NCBI GenBank assembly: GCA_017617335.1
Contig: JAFZWK010000020.1
Location: 1 to 53,977, forward strand
DNA: 53,977 nucleotides
DNA from: Bacteroidaceae bacterium
GTDB lineage: Bacteria > Bacteroidota > Bacteroidia > Bacteroidales > Bacteroidaceae
Reading direction: 5' to 3'
This document shows, in pieces, positions 10,677 through 20,050 of the stretch (the first letter of the stretch is position 1; each line of letters opens with the position of its first letter). The translations under genes were made by a program, and so were the position numbers. Under the pieces are notes generated by a model, which ran no database searches, had not been told where the DNA came from, and was given only the letters and a program-made list of their open reading frames with translations.

Positions 10677-12848
10677 TTAATTGCCCAATTCAGACAAGAA
10701 CTTGATGCGAACCAAGCGTACTTCGTCCTCGCTATACTCGTCACCTAACTCATCGAGAGCTACTTCCAAATCATCAGTTTCAGACTCATCGTGGAAATAG
10801 TCATAGATGTCGAGCATGTGCTCCTCGTCCATCACTTCCTCTATGTAATAATCAATGTTGAGTTTGGTGCCACTATACACGATGGCTTCTATCTCATCAA
10901 GCAACTCATCAAATTCAATTCCTTGGGCTTTTGCCAAATCGTCAAGTGCAATCTTTCGGTCTATTCCTTGAATAATACTTACCTTATTCTTGCTCTTGTT
11001 GGGAACAGTTTTAACACGTACATCCTCTATGCACTCTATTTCATTCTCTTCGCAATAGCGTGCAATCAACTGACAGAACTCAGCGCCATAACGTTTGGCT
11101 TTTCCCTGACCTACACCAGTAATGCAGGCCAATTCTTCTTCTGTACGAGGATAGACAGTGGCCATTTCTGCCAAAGAGATGTCTTGGAAGATGACATAAG
11201 GAGGCAAATCAAGTCGCTCTGATGTCTTCTTGCGCAAATCTCGAAGCATACCCAACAAAACATCATCCAAAGCAGCTGGACCTGCGCTTACAGGATCCTC
11301 GTACTCATCGAACTCATTGTCTTCTGTTATTTCGAAGGAAACAGGATTCTTCATGAACAGACGTCCCTTCTCTGTTATCTTCAATAAACCATAGTTTTCA
11401 ACTTCCTTCATCAGATACTTATCAATCTGAGCCTGACGAAGCACAGCATTCCAATATATGGCTTCATGATCATCGCCACAACCGAAACATGCAAGATCAT
11501 CGTGTCGATGAGCAATAATCTCCTCAGACTCATGCCCTATCAACACATCGATGATGTAGTCTATCTTGAAGTTTTCCTTCACGGCATCCACAACCTTCAA
11601 AGCCTTTATCAAAGAATCCTGAGCTTCAACCTTCTTCTTGGGATGCAAGCAGTTATCACAATTGTGACAATTATCCTCAGGGTACTCTTCGCCAAAATAG
11701 TGAAGAAGTATCTTACGTCGGCATACGCTGGATTCTGCATAGGAAGCCGTCTCAGCCAACAATTGCCGCCCAATCTCTTGTTCTGCCAAAGGTTTTCCCT
11801 CCATAAACTTCTCCAGTTTCTGAAGATCCTTGGGAGAATAGAAAGTCAAGCAGATGCCTTCACCTCCATCACGTCCAGCACGACCCGTTTCCTGGTAATA
11901 TCCCTCCAGACTCTTAGGGATGTCATAATGAATGACGAAACGCACATCTGGTTTATCAATGCCCATTCCGAAGGCTATTGTAGCAACAATAACATCCAAG
12001 CGATCCATCACAAAATCATCCTGCGTCTCGTTACGTGCCGGACTATCCATACCTGCATGATAAGCACGAGCACTGATCTGGTTGGCACGAAGCACTTCAG
12101 CCAATTCTTCTACCTTCTTACGACTCAGACAATAGATAATTCCACTCTTGCCAGGATGTTGCTTGATGAACTTGATAATATCTTTATCAACATCCTTTGT
12201 CTTGGGGCGGATCTCGTAGTAAAGATTGGGACGATTGAAACTGCTCTTGAACTCATCAGCATCTGGCATGCCCAAATTCTTCTTGATGTCTGTGCGTACC
12301 TTATCGGTAGCCGTAGCTGTCAAGGCTATCACAGGTGCCTTGCCTATTTGGTTGATAATGGGTCGGATACGACGGTACTCAGGACGGAAATCATGACCCC
12401 ATTCACTGATACAATGAGCCTCGTCAACAGCATAAAAACTGATTTTGACGTGATTCAGAAATTCTACATTTTCATCTTTTGTCAGACTCTCAGGAGCCAC
12501 GTAAAGCAACTTTGTATGTCCACTTTGGATATCCAACTTCACGTCATCTATCTGTCCTTTTGTCAACGAAGAATTCATGAAATGAGCAATCCCGTCATCT
12601 TCGCTTACCTGACGGATCGCATCCACCTGATTCTTCATCAAAGCAATCAAAGGGGAAATGACGATAGCTGTACCTTCCATCAGAAGTGCAGGCAATTGAT
12701 AACAAAGCGACTTTCCCCCGCCTGTAGGCATAAGTACAAATGTGTCACGTCCAGCAAGCACGTTACGGATAACGGCTTCCTGGTCACCTTTGAAAGTGTC
12801 GTAACCAAAGTACTTCTTGAGCTGCTCAGTCAGGTTTATGTCACTCAT
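10677..12848 (-). CDS. recQ: ATP-dependent DNA helicase RecQ
   Basis: This 723-aa 3'-5' helicase acts in recombination and fork repair. Walker A is PTGGGKS (residues 41-47) and the DEAH box is in VDEAHCISEWGHDFR (about 135-150). The superfamily 2 motif VI is in QETGRAGRDG. The RQC zinc site uses cysteines in CRRKILLHYFGE and NCHNCDNC, and an HRDC domain follows (about 520-600). A C-terminal acidic tail with a winged-helix-like segment makes it longer than the E. coli protein, as is common in Bacteroidetes. It has its own promoter and is separated from clpX by a terminator. Confidence 0.97.
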   Translation of the reverse strand: MSDINLTEQLKKYFGYDTFKGDQEAVIRNVLAGRDTFVLMPTGGGKSLCYQLPALLMEGTAIVISPLIALMKNQVDAIRQVSEDDGIAHFMNSSLTKGQIDDVKLDIQSGHTKLLYVAPESLTKDENVEFLNHVKISFYAVDEAHCISEWGHDFRPEYRRIRPIINQIGKAPVIALTATATDKVRTDIKKNLGMPDADEFKSSFNRPNLYYEIRPKTKDVDKDIIKFIKQHPGKSGIIYCLSRKKVEELAEVLRANQISARAYHAGMDSPARNETQDDFVMDRLDVIVATIAFGMGIDKPDVRFVIHYDIPKSLEGYYQETGRAGRDGGEGICLTFYSPKDLQKLEKFMEGKPLAEQEIGRQLLAETASYAESSVCRRKILLHYFGEEYPEDNCHNCDNCLHPKKKVEAQDSLIKALKVVDAVKENFKIDYIIDVLIGHESEEIIAHRHDDLACFGCGDDHEAIYWNAVLRQAQIDKYLMKEVENYGLLKITEKGRLFMKNPVSFEITEDNEFDEYEDPVSAGPAALDDVLLGMLRDLRKKTSERLDLPPYVIFQDISLAEMATVYPRTEEELACITGVGQGKAKRYGAEFCQLIARYCEENEIECIEDVRVKTVPNKSKNKVSIIQGIDRKIALDDLAKAQGIEFDELLDEIEAIVYSGTKLNIDYYIEEVMDEEHMLDIYDYFHDESETDDLEVALDELGDEYSEDEVRLVRIKFLSELGN

Positions 12849-12876
12849 TGGTTTACGTTTAAAGATAACTTATTTA

Positions 12877-12908
12877 CAAAGATATAAAAAAAATTTTGAA
12901 TTCCACAA
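12877..12908 (-). promoter_or_regulatory. Promoter of recQ
   Basis: On the minus strand TATCTTTG (12884-12877) matches TAnnTTTG, with TTG (12908-12906) 21 bp upstream. It sits immediately after the clpX terminator, so recQ starts a new transcript. Confidence 0.65.
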
Positions 12909-12938
12909 GCATTTCAGCAGTTTTTTCTTCTGAAACAT

Positions 12939-12968
12939 AAAAAAAGTGCAACTTATCGCTGCACTTTT
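12939..12968 (-). terminator. Rho-independent terminator after clpX
   Basis: On the minus strand the 9-bp stem AAAAGTGCA / TGCACTTTT (12968-12960 and 12950-12942) with a 9-nt loop runs into a T-tract (12945-12939). It lies about 35 bp past the clpX stop. Confidence 0.85.
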
Positions 12969-13001
12969 CTATTCTTTGATACCAAAACCTTATCCAGAAA
13001 C

Positions 13002-14234
13002 CTATCCCAAGTGTTGATGTGCCTCCACCTGCCGCTTGGCATAATCCAGAGTAATCTCCAACTTGGAATCGCACTTTGATGGGGCATCAAACTGGGCATC
13101 AATCATAATGCTTTCCATTATACTGCGAAGTCCACGAGCTCCCAATTTATACTCCACAGCCTTATCTACAATGTAGTCCAAGACCTCAGGAGCAAAGGTC
13201 AACTCGATACCATCCATGCGGAAGAGTTTTATCTGTTGTTTCACCAATGAGTTCTTGGGTTCTGTTAAAATACGACGTAAAGCCTTACGATCCAATGGGT
13301 TGAGATACGTCAACACAGGCAGACGTCCAATAATCTCAGGAATTAGTCCAAAGGACTTCAAATCCTGAGGTAAGATATATTTCATCAAGTCCTTGGAATC
13401 AATTTTCTGAAGATTCTGTACACTACGATATCCCACCACATGAGTATTCAGACGCTGTGCTATCTTCTTCTCAATACCATCAAAGGCACCTCCACAAATG
13501 AAAAGAATGTTATGGGTATCCACGTGGATGTAATCCTGATCAGGATGCTTGCGTCCACCCTTTGGAGGCACATTGACAATGCTTCCTTCAAGTAATTTCA
13601 ACAATCCCTGTTGAACACCCTCACCACTCACATCACGCGTGATACTGGGATTGTCACTCTTTCTGGCTATCTTGTCAATCTCATCAATAAAAACAATGCC
13701 TCGTTGAGCAGCTTCCACATCATAGTCGGCAACCTGTAGCAGACGGCTCAGGATGCTCTCCACGTCCTCACCTACATAACCAGCTTCAGTGAAGACTGTG
13801 GCATCCACAATGGTGAAAGGAACTTTCAGCAAGCGGGCAATGGTGCGTGCCAACAAGGTTTTACCCGTGCCAGTACTTCCCACCATAATGATGTTGCTCT
13901 TCTCTATCTCTACACCATCGTCATCCTTCTTCTGAGCCAAACGCTTATAGTGATTGTAAACGCTCACTGCCAAATATCGTTTGGCATCATCCTGACCAAT
14001 AACGTACTGATCCAGATAATCCTTTATCTCGTGTGGTTTGGGCAATTTCTTCAGGTCGTCTTCCGTCATGCAACGTGTTCCCTTTTCCTTCACGTTAAGG
14101 TTATCTTGTACGATGTTCCAAGCTTGTTCTGCACAATCATTGCAGATATAGCCATTCAAGCCCGTGAGCAGCATGACCACATCACGCTCAGAACGTCCGC
14201 AGAAAGAGCAAGTATTATATTTTTTGCTCGGCAT
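13002..14234 (-). CDS. clpX: ATP-dependent Clp protease ATP-binding subunit ClpX
   Basis: This 410-aa AAA+ unfoldase feeds substrates to ClpP. The zinc-binding domain uses C9, C12, C31 and C34. Walker A is GSTGTGKT (119-126), Walker B is VFIDEID (181-187), and the pore loop is GYVG (152-155). Length and order of motifs are standard. It begins 12 bp after clpP, giving the usual clpP-clpX operon, with tig upstream. Confidence 0.98.
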   Translation of the reverse strand: MPSKKYNTCSFCGRSERDVVMLLTGLNGYICNDCAEQAWNIVQDNLNVKEKGTRCMTEDDLKKLPKPHEIKDYLDQYVIGQDDAKRYLAVSVYNHYKRLAQKKDDDGVEIEKSNIIMVGSTGTGKTLLARTIARLLKVPFTIVDATVFTEAGYVGEDVESILSRLLQVADYDVEAAQRGIVFIDEIDKIARKSDNPSITRDVSGEGVQQGLLKLLEGSIVNVPPKGGRKHPDQDYIHVDTHNILFICGGAFDGIEKKIAQRLNTHVVGYRSVQNLQKIDSKDLMKYILPQDLKSFGLIPEIIGRLPVLTYLNPLDRKALRRILTEPKNSLVKQQIKLFRMDGIELTFAPEVLDYIVDKAVEYKLGARGLRSIMESIMIDAQFDAPSKCDSKLEITLDYAKRQVEAHQHLG

Positions 14235-14246
14235 TCTCTCTCTCTT

Positions 14247-14918
14247 CTATTGTTTCTTACGGTTCAGCACTTGGTCTATCATGCCATACTCCTTGGCTTC
14301 CTCAGCTGTCATCCAGTAATCACGGTCACTATCGGCCCATACTTTATCGAAGGGAGTATGACTATGCTCTGAAATAATCGTATAAAGTTCTTTCTTGAGC
14401 TTCTGAATCTCACGAGCAGTAATCTCAATATCACTGGCCTGACCTTGAGCACCACCCATCGGCTGATGAATCATCACACGGCTATGAGTCAAGGCACTAC
14501 GCTTGCCTTCTGTACCTGATACCAAAAGAACAGCTGCCATACTGGCTGCCATTCCTGTGCAAATAGTAGCTACATCACTACTGATAAACTGCATGGTATC
14601 ATAAATGCCAAGTCCAGCATGTACACTTCCTCCAGGACTGTTGATGTAGATACTGATATCTTTCCCTGGATCTGCGCTGTCGAGGTACAAGAGCTGAGCC
14701 TGTAGGGTATTGGCTGTGTAGTCATCAATCTGTGTTCCCAGGAAGATGATGCGATCCATCATTAAACGGCTAAACACATCCATCTGAGTAACATTCAACT
14801 GACGCTCTTCCAGAATATAGGGATTCAGATACTGGTTCTGTGCACTTATCACATCATCCAGAGTCATACTATTCATGCCCAAGTGACGGGTTGCATACTT
14901 TTTAAAATCGTTGTTCAT
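14247..14918 (-). CDS. clpP: ATP-dependent Clp protease proteolytic subunit
   Basis: This 223-aa serine protease assembles into the tetradecameric ClpP barrel. The catalytic triad is visible as S126 in GMAASMAAV, H151 in MIHQPMGG and D200 in DRDYWMTAEEA. The N-terminal 30-35 residues are longer than in E. coli and probably include a propeptide. The gene lies 142 bp downstream of tig. That gap holds a GGGACG/CGTCCC inverted repeat (14952-14957 and 14978-14983) without a T-tract, possibly a structured leader. Confidence 0.97.
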   Translation of the reverse strand: MNNDFKKYATRHLGMNSMTLDDVISAQNQYLNPYILEERQLNVTQMDVFSRLMMDRIIFLGTQIDDYTANTLQAQLLYLDSADPGKDISIYINSPGGSVHAGLGIYDTMQFISSDVATICTGMAASMAAVLLVSGTEGKRSALTHSRVMIHQPMGGAQGQASDIEITAREIQKLKKELYTIISEHSHTPFDKVWADSDRDYWMTAEEAKEYGMIDQVLNRKKQ

Positions 14919-15060
14919 GCGTTTAGTTCTTGTTTAAATTAGGATTAAGGAGGGACGGACCTCCGTTGAAAGTGGAACGTCCCAATATTTATTATAATTA
15001 TGTACGTACACAAGCATGAATACACTTATCTTGTGCCACGAACGCTCTTAGAGAATCCTG

Positions 15061-16428
15061 TTAGGCAGTCTTTTCTTCCTGGAACAACTTGTTGAATTCC
15101 TCCAGACTTACTTCCTTGTTCTTGAGGGTCAACACATCCTTGGCAGCTTTGCCAATCTTGTTCTCTACAGTGCGAGACACCAAACCTTCTGCCTGCTCTT
15201 TGTTCTTAAGCATCTCAGTGGCATACTGCTCCAAAGACTCATCAGGAATATTCATCATGCCATATTGAGCGAACTGCATACGAGTAGCTTCCTTGGCGGC
15301 TTCCATCACGTCAGCCTGCTCTACCTTGATTTGCAACTGATCACTCAACTGTTCTTTAATCAAGTGCCACAACAACTCTTTCAAACTACCCTCAAAGTTC
15401 TTCTCCACATACTCGTCGTTGTTGGGATTGTTGAGTTTCATGATACGCTTCAGAATAGTCTCAGGGAACTCAACTTCACCAATACGATTGGTCAAATAAG
15501 CACGCAAATCAAGCATGAACTTGTACTCACTATCGTTGGCAAACTGAGTTTCCATATTTTTCTTAATATACTCGCGGAATTCCTCTTCACTCTTCACTAC
15601 ACCCTCACCAAGCATTCTATCGAACAATTCCTGATTAACGGGAGCTGGTTCATAACGAGTGATTTCCTCTATCTGGAAGCTGAAGTCTCCCTTCTTCTCT
15701 GCAGCTACACTTTTATCCAACTTCAACAAAGAAGCCAACTCGACCTCGCTGTTGTTGTAAGCATTAGCAGGATTGAAAACGATTACATCATTAACCTTAG
15801 CACTCAGGAACTTGGCTTTCTCCGTATCGTTCTTCATATAATTAGGCAACATTACTGCGCCTTCTACCTGTACGCCACCTTCCAACACGTTACCATTCTC
15901 ATCCAATTCTGCCAACAGGCCCTTCACCATATCATTATCCTGATATTCATCCACCTTGTTGTACTGACCACCACGCTGTGCATAAGCCTGTACCTGCTGG
16001 TCAATCATTGCATCGTCAACCTTGATGGTGTAATAGGTCAGTTTGTCCTTTTTACTGATCTTGCCATCAAATTCAGGAGCCAAAGCAATATCAAAAGCAA
16101 AGGTAAACTCCTCTTGGTTATCAAAATCCATTTTAGGAGTCTTTTCTTCGTTGGGCAGAGGCTCACCTAAGATATTTATCTTCTGCTCACGAATATACTT
16201 GTAAACTTCCTCGCTCAGAATCTTGTTGACTTGCTCTGCCAGCAATTCTGTACCGAAGCGTTTCTTCAACAAACCCATAGGCACTTGACCAGGACGAAAT
16301 CCTGGAATGTTTGCTTTCTTACGGAAATCCTTCAGAGCTGTATTAACTTTTTCTTCGTAATCTGTTTTCTCCAACTTGATGGTAAGCAATGCGTTTACCT
16401 TGTCTACGTTTTCCAGTGAAATATTCAT
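15061..16428 (-). CDS. tig: Trigger factor
   Basis: This 455-aa ribosome-associated chaperone binds nascent chains at the exit tunnel. The ribosome-docking signature GFRPGQVP is at residues 43-50. The middle region corresponds to the FKBP-type isomerase domain but is strongly divergent (the usual GD.V.idy pattern reads NDMVKGLLAEL), as often in Bacteroidetes. The C-terminal helical arms end near residue 430. It heads the tig-clpP-clpX group and has a canonical promoter. Confidence 0.95.
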   Translation of the reverse strand: MNISLENVDKVNALLTIKLEKTDYEEKVNTALKDFRKKANIPGFRPGQVPMGLLKKRFGTELLAEQVNKILSEEVYKYIREQKINILGEPLPNEEKTPKMDFDNQEEFTFAFDIALAPEFDGKISKKDKLTYYTIKVDDAMIDQQVQAYAQRGGQYNKVDEYQDNDMVKGLLAELDENGNVLEGGVQVEGAVMLPNYMKNDTEKAKFLSAKVNDVIVFNPANAYNNSEVELASLLKLDKSVAAEKKGDFSFQIEEITRYEPAPVNQELFDRMLGEGVVKSEEEFREYIKKNMETQFANDSEYKFMLDLRAYLTNRIGEVEFPETILKRIMKLNNPNNDEYVEKNFEGSLKELLWHLIKEQLSDQLQIKVEQADVMEAAKEATRMQFAQYGMMNIPDESLEQYATEMLKNKEQAEGLVSRTVENKIGKAAKDVLTLKNKEVSLEEFNKLFQEEKTA

Positions 16429-16494
16429 TTCGATTTATTTGATTTTTTTTGTTATTCAAACTATAATCTTACGAGGTTTGCTTTAAAATGCGGG

Positions 16495-16526
16495 CAAAGG
16501 TACGAAAAAAAGTTCATTCCACAAAA
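16495..16526 (-). promoter_or_regulatory. Promoter of tig
   Basis: On the minus strand TTTTG (16526-16522), a 19-bp spacer and TACCTTTG (16502-16495) form a perfect Bacteroidetes housekeeping promoter, about 66 bp upstream of the start codon. Confidence 0.87.
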
Positions 16527-16542
16527 TTTGGAGATTGAAAGT

Positions 16543-17469
16543 TTATGATTCCTGAACAGAACGTTCTGCATCCATCTTCTGGAAGTCCTTCATTCTCAAT
16601 ACAAAACTATTGGTTAAATACTTATCAAGCACAATAGGGTTGACACTCAATTCATGAGGCGTACCATGAAAAAGAATCTGCCCCTCAAAAAGGAGATAGG
16701 CACGATCCGTGATACAAAGGGTCTCTTCCACGTTGTGGTCAGTAATGAGTACGCCTATGTTGCGTTGCTTCAGCTTCCACACGATGTACTGTATATCTTC
16801 CACAGCAATGGGGTCCACTCCTGCAAAAGGTTCGTCGAGCATGATAAATTTAGGATCGATGGCTAAGCAACGTGCTATTTCCGTTCTACGCCGTTCACCA
16901 CCACTCAATTGATCTCCCAAATTCTTGCGTACCTTCTCTAAATGAAACTCAGCAATCAAGCTCTCCAACTTCTCTTTCTGATAATCACGAGGTTTACCAG
17001 TCATTTCCAACACACTGGAGATATTGTCCTCAACACTCATCTTGCGAAATACACTGGCTTCCTGAGCCAAATATCCAATACCTCGACGAGCACGTTGATA
17101 CACAGGCAATTTCGTTATCTCCTCGTTACCTAAGAAAATATGTCCCGCATTAGGAAGCACCAAACCTGTAGTCATGTAAAACGATGTGGTCTTACCTGCA
17201 CCATTAGGACCCAACAAGCCTACGATCTCACCCTGACGAACACTGAAGGTCACATTGTTGACTACCGTTCGCTTGCCATAGATTTTCACAAGTCCTTCAC
17301 TTCTTAGCTCCAAAGGTTGTGGTTCCTGATGTTCTACTAATTCAGATTGAGGATTAGCATTCATGTCCTCCTGAGCATGAATATCTAATTGAATATCTTG
17401 CTGGATCATCTCTTGATTCAACAGCGATTCCATATTTTCCGAAGAAATATTCGTCTGACTCTGTTCCAT
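16543..17469 (-). CDS. lptB: LPS export ABC transporter ATP-binding protein LptB
   Basis: This 308-aa ATPase is predicted to power lipopolysaccharide extraction from the inner membrane with LptF/G. Walker A is GPNGAGKT (87-94), the signature is LSGGE (188-192), Walker B ends with D212-E213, and the LptB-typical YLAQEASVFRKM stretch is present. The core is normal, but about 50 acidic and glutamine-rich residues precede it. Methionines 13, 21 and 36 are alternative starts. A TAnnTTTG box lies only 8 bp before the chosen start, favouring a leaderless mRNA or one of the later starts. A short tail also extends the C-terminus. Confidence 0.92.
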   Translation of the reverse strand: MEQSQTNISSENMESLLNQEMIQQDIQLDIHAQEDMNANPQSELVEHQEPQPLELRSEGLVKIYGKRTVVNNVTFSVRQGEIVGLLGPNGAGKTTSFYMTTGLVLPNAGHIFLGNEEITKLPVYQRARRGIGYLAQEASVFRKMSVEDNISSVLEMTGKPRDYQKEKLESLIAEFHLEKVRKNLGDQLSGGERRRTEIARCLAIDPKFIMLDEPFAGVDPIAVEDIQYIVWKLKQRNIGVLITDHNVEETLCITDRAYLLFEGQILFHGTPHELSVNPIVLDKYLTNSFVLRMKDFQKMDAERSVQES

Positions 17470-17476
17470 TTGACTG

Positions 17477-17484
17477 CAAAAGTA
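17477..17484 (-). promoter_or_regulatory. Possible -7 box of lptB
   Basis: Minus-strand TACTTTTG fits TAnnTTTG. No clear TTTG is seen 19-21 bp upstream. If used, transcription would begin at or inside the annotated first codons. Confidence 0.4.
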
Positions 17485-17537
17485 CGAAAAAAAGGTAAAA
17501 AGCGTACGATCTATAACGTTTTTTAGGAGAAAATGAG

Positions 17538-17545
17538 TATTTTTG
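17538..17545 (+). promoter_or_regulatory. Possible -7 box of mlaE
   Basis: Plus-strand TATTTTTG fits TAnnTTTG, 28 bp before the mlaE start codon. The -33 element is weak. It diverges from the lptB box across about 55 bp. Confidence 0.45.
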
Positions 17546-17573
17546 CATACTCAAAACACAGAATTAGGCATCT

Positions 17574-18317
17574 ATGTTCATTGTGAATGGCTTGGCCTCC
17601 TTTGGTCGATATCTTGAATTGATGGGCAAAGTTTTCAGTTGGCCAGAACGTTGGCGTATGTTCTTTAAACAATACGTCAAGGAGATGGCACAACTGGGTG
17701 TGGATTCTATAGGCATCGTCTTGCTGATCAGTTTTTTTATTGGTGCCGTCATCTGTATCCAGATCAAGATCAACATCCAGAGTCCTTGGATGCCAGCTTT
17801 CACGACTGGTTACACAACGCGTGAAATCATGGTCTTGGAATTCTCCAGCAGTATCATGTGTCTCATCCTGTCAGGAAAAGTGGGTTCTAACATCGCGTCT
17901 GAACTAGGCACCATGCGTGTCACACAACAGATTGATGCTTTAGAAATTATGGGAGTCAATTCTGCATCTTTCCTAATTCTGCCTAAGATTGCCGGCATGA
18001 TGACCACCATTCCATTCTTGGTTATATTCAGCATCGCGGCAGGATTCATTGGGGCCTATGCTACCGCCATCGCTGGTGTCATCACGGTAGACGATCTAAC
18101 GTTAGGTCTTCTCCACTCCTTCAATCAATGGTTTATCTGGATGTCTATCATCAAGAGTTTTATCTTCGCTTTCATCATCGCCAGCGTGAGCTCCTTTTAT
18201 GGTTACACGGTAGAAGGTGGCTCGTTTGATGTAGGCAAATCCAGTACTGACGCTGTGGTTAGCAGTAGTATGCTTATCCTCTTTGCAGACATCTTCCTAA
18301 CTCCTTTGTTGTCATGA
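17574..18317 (+). CDS. mlaE: MlaE-family ABC transporter permease
   Basis: This 247-aa inner-membrane protein has five to six hydrophobic segments and the MlaE signatures (GSNIASELGTMRVTQQIDAL and the ALEIMGV region). MlaE/MlaF move phospholipids between the inner membrane and MCE proteins to keep outer-membrane asymmetry. Its stop overlaps the start of the ATPase gene by 4 bp. No gene for the MCE substrate-binding protein MlaD follows here, so that partner must be elsewhere. Confidence 0.93.
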   Translation: MFIVNGLASFGRYLELMGKVFSWPERWRMFFKQYVKEMAQLGVDSIGIVLLISFFIGAVICIQIKINIQSPWMPAFTTGYTTREIMVLEFSSSIMCLILSGKVGSNIASELGTMRVTQQIDALEIMGVNSASFLILPKIAGMMTTIPFLVIFSIAAGFIGAYATAIAGVITVDDLTLGLLHSFNQWFIWMSIIKSFIFAFIIASVSSFYGYTVEGGSFDVGKSSTDAVVSSSMLILFADIFLTPLLS

Positions 18318-19081
18318 TAGAAGTCCGTCATCTATACAAGTCATTTGAGGACAAGGATGTCCTGAAGGATATCAATGCCATTTTCGAGGAAGGAATAACC
18401 AATTTGATTATTGGTCAAAGTGGTAGTGGCAAGACGGTGCTGATGAAAAACATCGTTGGCCTTTTTACTCCCACGAGTGGAGAGATTCTTTATGACAATC
18501 GTGACTTTGTAAAGATGTCCAAGCGCGAGAAAGTGATGCTTCGACGCGAAATGGGTATGATTTTCCAATCTGCCGCCCTCTTTGATAGCATGACGGTATT
18601 GGAGAATGTAATGTTCCCTTTGGACATGTTCTCCGACATGAATCAGAGCGACCGTATCAAAAGGGCAAAGTTCTGTTTGGAACGCGTCAACCTGCAAGGA
18701 GCAGAGGGAAAGATGCCTGGTGAAATTTCTGGTGGAATGCAGAAACGTGTGGCCATTGCTCGTGCTATCGCACTCAATCCTAAGTATCTCTTCTGCGACG
18801 AGCCGAATTCAGGATTGGATCCTAAGACGAGCCTCGTGATTGACGAATTGGTTCACAGCATTACGCACGAATACAAAATGACCACCATCATCAATACTCA
18901 CGACATGAACTCTGTGATGGGTATTGGCGAAAACATCATTTTCATCTGCGAGGGTGACCTTGAATGGCAAGGAAACAAAGACCAAATCATGACCTCCACC
19001 AACGAACGCCTCAATTCATTCATCTTCGCTTCCGATCTGTTCCGTAAAGTCAAGAAAGTGGAAAACGAGGAAAGAAAATAG
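18314..19081 (+). CDS. mlaF: MlaF-family ABC transporter ATP-binding protein
   Basis: This 255-aa ATPase pairs with the MlaE-like permease. Walker A is GQSGSGKT (34-41), the signature is EISGGMQKR, and Walker B is LFCDEPNSGLDP. The length fits the family. It overlaps mlaE by 4 bp and is the last gene of this plus-strand pair. A convergent gene ends 30 bp away. Confidence 0.93.
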   Translation: MIEVRHLYKSFEDKDVLKDINAIFEEGITNLIIGQSGSGKTVLMKNIVGLFTPTSGEILYDNRDFVKMSKREKVMLRREMGMIFQSAALFDSMTVLENVMFPLDMFSDMNQSDRIKRAKFCLERVNLQGAEGKMPGEISGGMQKRVAIARAIALNPKYLFCDEPNSGLDPKTSLVIDELVHSITHEYKMTTIINTHDMNSVMGIGENIIFICEGDLEWQGNKDQIMTSTNERLNSFIFASDLFRKVKKVENEERK

Positions 19082-19110
19082 CGATTACGCTTTTATTTTA
19101 TAGACAACGG

Positions 19111-19926
19111 TTAAAAGATTCTGCCGCACAACCTCAGATTCAAGCAAGGATACACACTCATCTTGCTCATGATCCGAAGCGCCTTGGCACCTTTTCCATC
19201 CCAATCCTCATCGTTTAGCTCTATGTCGTTACAGGTGATTTCAGGTTTTCCCCACAGGATACAACCAACATCGAACTTCACACCCACGCGGCGCTTGGGT
19301 ATGGCACGACCTGTTCCTAATCCCACATACAAACGCGAGCTTCTTGTTTTGAAAGTAGCCTTCACATCACCATTCTCATTGGGAACCAACAGGTAGTCGC
19401 CAAGTTTCACACCTATATATTCTTGCTGTTGATAACTTGGAGAGGAAGGGTTCTGGTTTGCTTTGTCTATCTCTTGATTAGCATCATTGATATACTGTAA
19501 AGCTCCAGGCTCCTTATTATACACTTCTACCACATCACTATTCCCAAAGAATGCACCTACCGTCAAATGGAACCCGCTGACAGGAACAGGATAGAAATTT
19601 ACCAGGACCTTCCCGTTCATCATGTTCAGTTTTCCTTTCAAGGCAATCTTATCTGCCGGAATGCTTTTGTATGTTCCCCAGGTGCTACGATATTCACTCT
19701 CATTCAAGTCAAGATCATAGGTGCCAGTGAACTTAGGCATAGCAGAAAATCCCACTTGAATTTGAAGGAATCGGGTCAATGGAACCGCAAGATCTGCACC
19801 AAAACCAGTCGTTCCAGCATCCACGCCTACTGCCAAATGATTGAAAATGTTCAAATCGACAGGTTCGTTTGCTTCAATCGTCAGCATACCAGCGAGTATC
19901 ATCATTGTTGTTATAATCCTTTTCAT
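19111..19926 (-). CDS. Outer-membrane beta-barrel protein of unknown function
   Basis: This 271-aa protein has a signal peptide (residues 1-19, ending IEAN) followed by alternating amphipathic strands (FLQIQVGFSAM, LVNFYPVP, LTVGAFFG, SRLYVGLGTG). It ends in phenylalanine (RLCGRIF), the usual C-terminal signal for BAM-dependent barrels. No enzyme motif is seen. It is transcribed alone, divergently from the TonB-dependent receptor. Confidence 0.82.
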   Translation of the reverse strand: MKRIITTMMILAGMLTIEANEPVDLNIFNHLAVGVDAGTTGFGADLAVPLTRFLQIQVGFSAMPKFTGTYDLDLNESEYRSTWGTYKSIPADKIALKGKLNMMNGKVLVNFYPVPVSGFHLTVGAFFGNSDVVEVYNKEPGALQYINDANQEIDKANQNPSSPSYQQQEYIGVKLGDYLLVPNENGDVKATFKTRSSRLYVGLGTGRAIPKRRVGVKFDVGCILWGKPEITCNDIELNDEDWDGKGAKALRIMSKMSVYPCLNLRLCGRIF

Positions 19927-19983
19927 ACCTTTCTTTTTTTAGATTGTAATCACCTACACCTGTTTTTTTTGTAAATACAGCAT

Positions 19984-20011
19984 CAAATGTACAACTTTTT
20001 ATTTATATTTG
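19984..20011. promoter_or_regulatory. Divergent promoters between barrel protein and TonB receptor
   Basis: Minus-strand TACATTTG (19991-19984) fits the -7 box of the barrel gene, and plus-strand TATATTTG (20004-20011) fits that of the receptor gene. The two -7 boxes are 12 bp apart, so each overlaps the other's -33 region and the promoters would compete for polymerase. Confidence 0.5.
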
Positions 20012-20050
20012 CACATGATTTACAGGATTTTCTAAAATAATATTACCCAA

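Noticed and set aside
14952-14983. Terminator between tig and clpP
   Set aside because: A GGGACG/CGTCCC inverted repeat is present but has no T-tract, and a tig-clpP operon is plausible; I only mention it as a possible leader structure.
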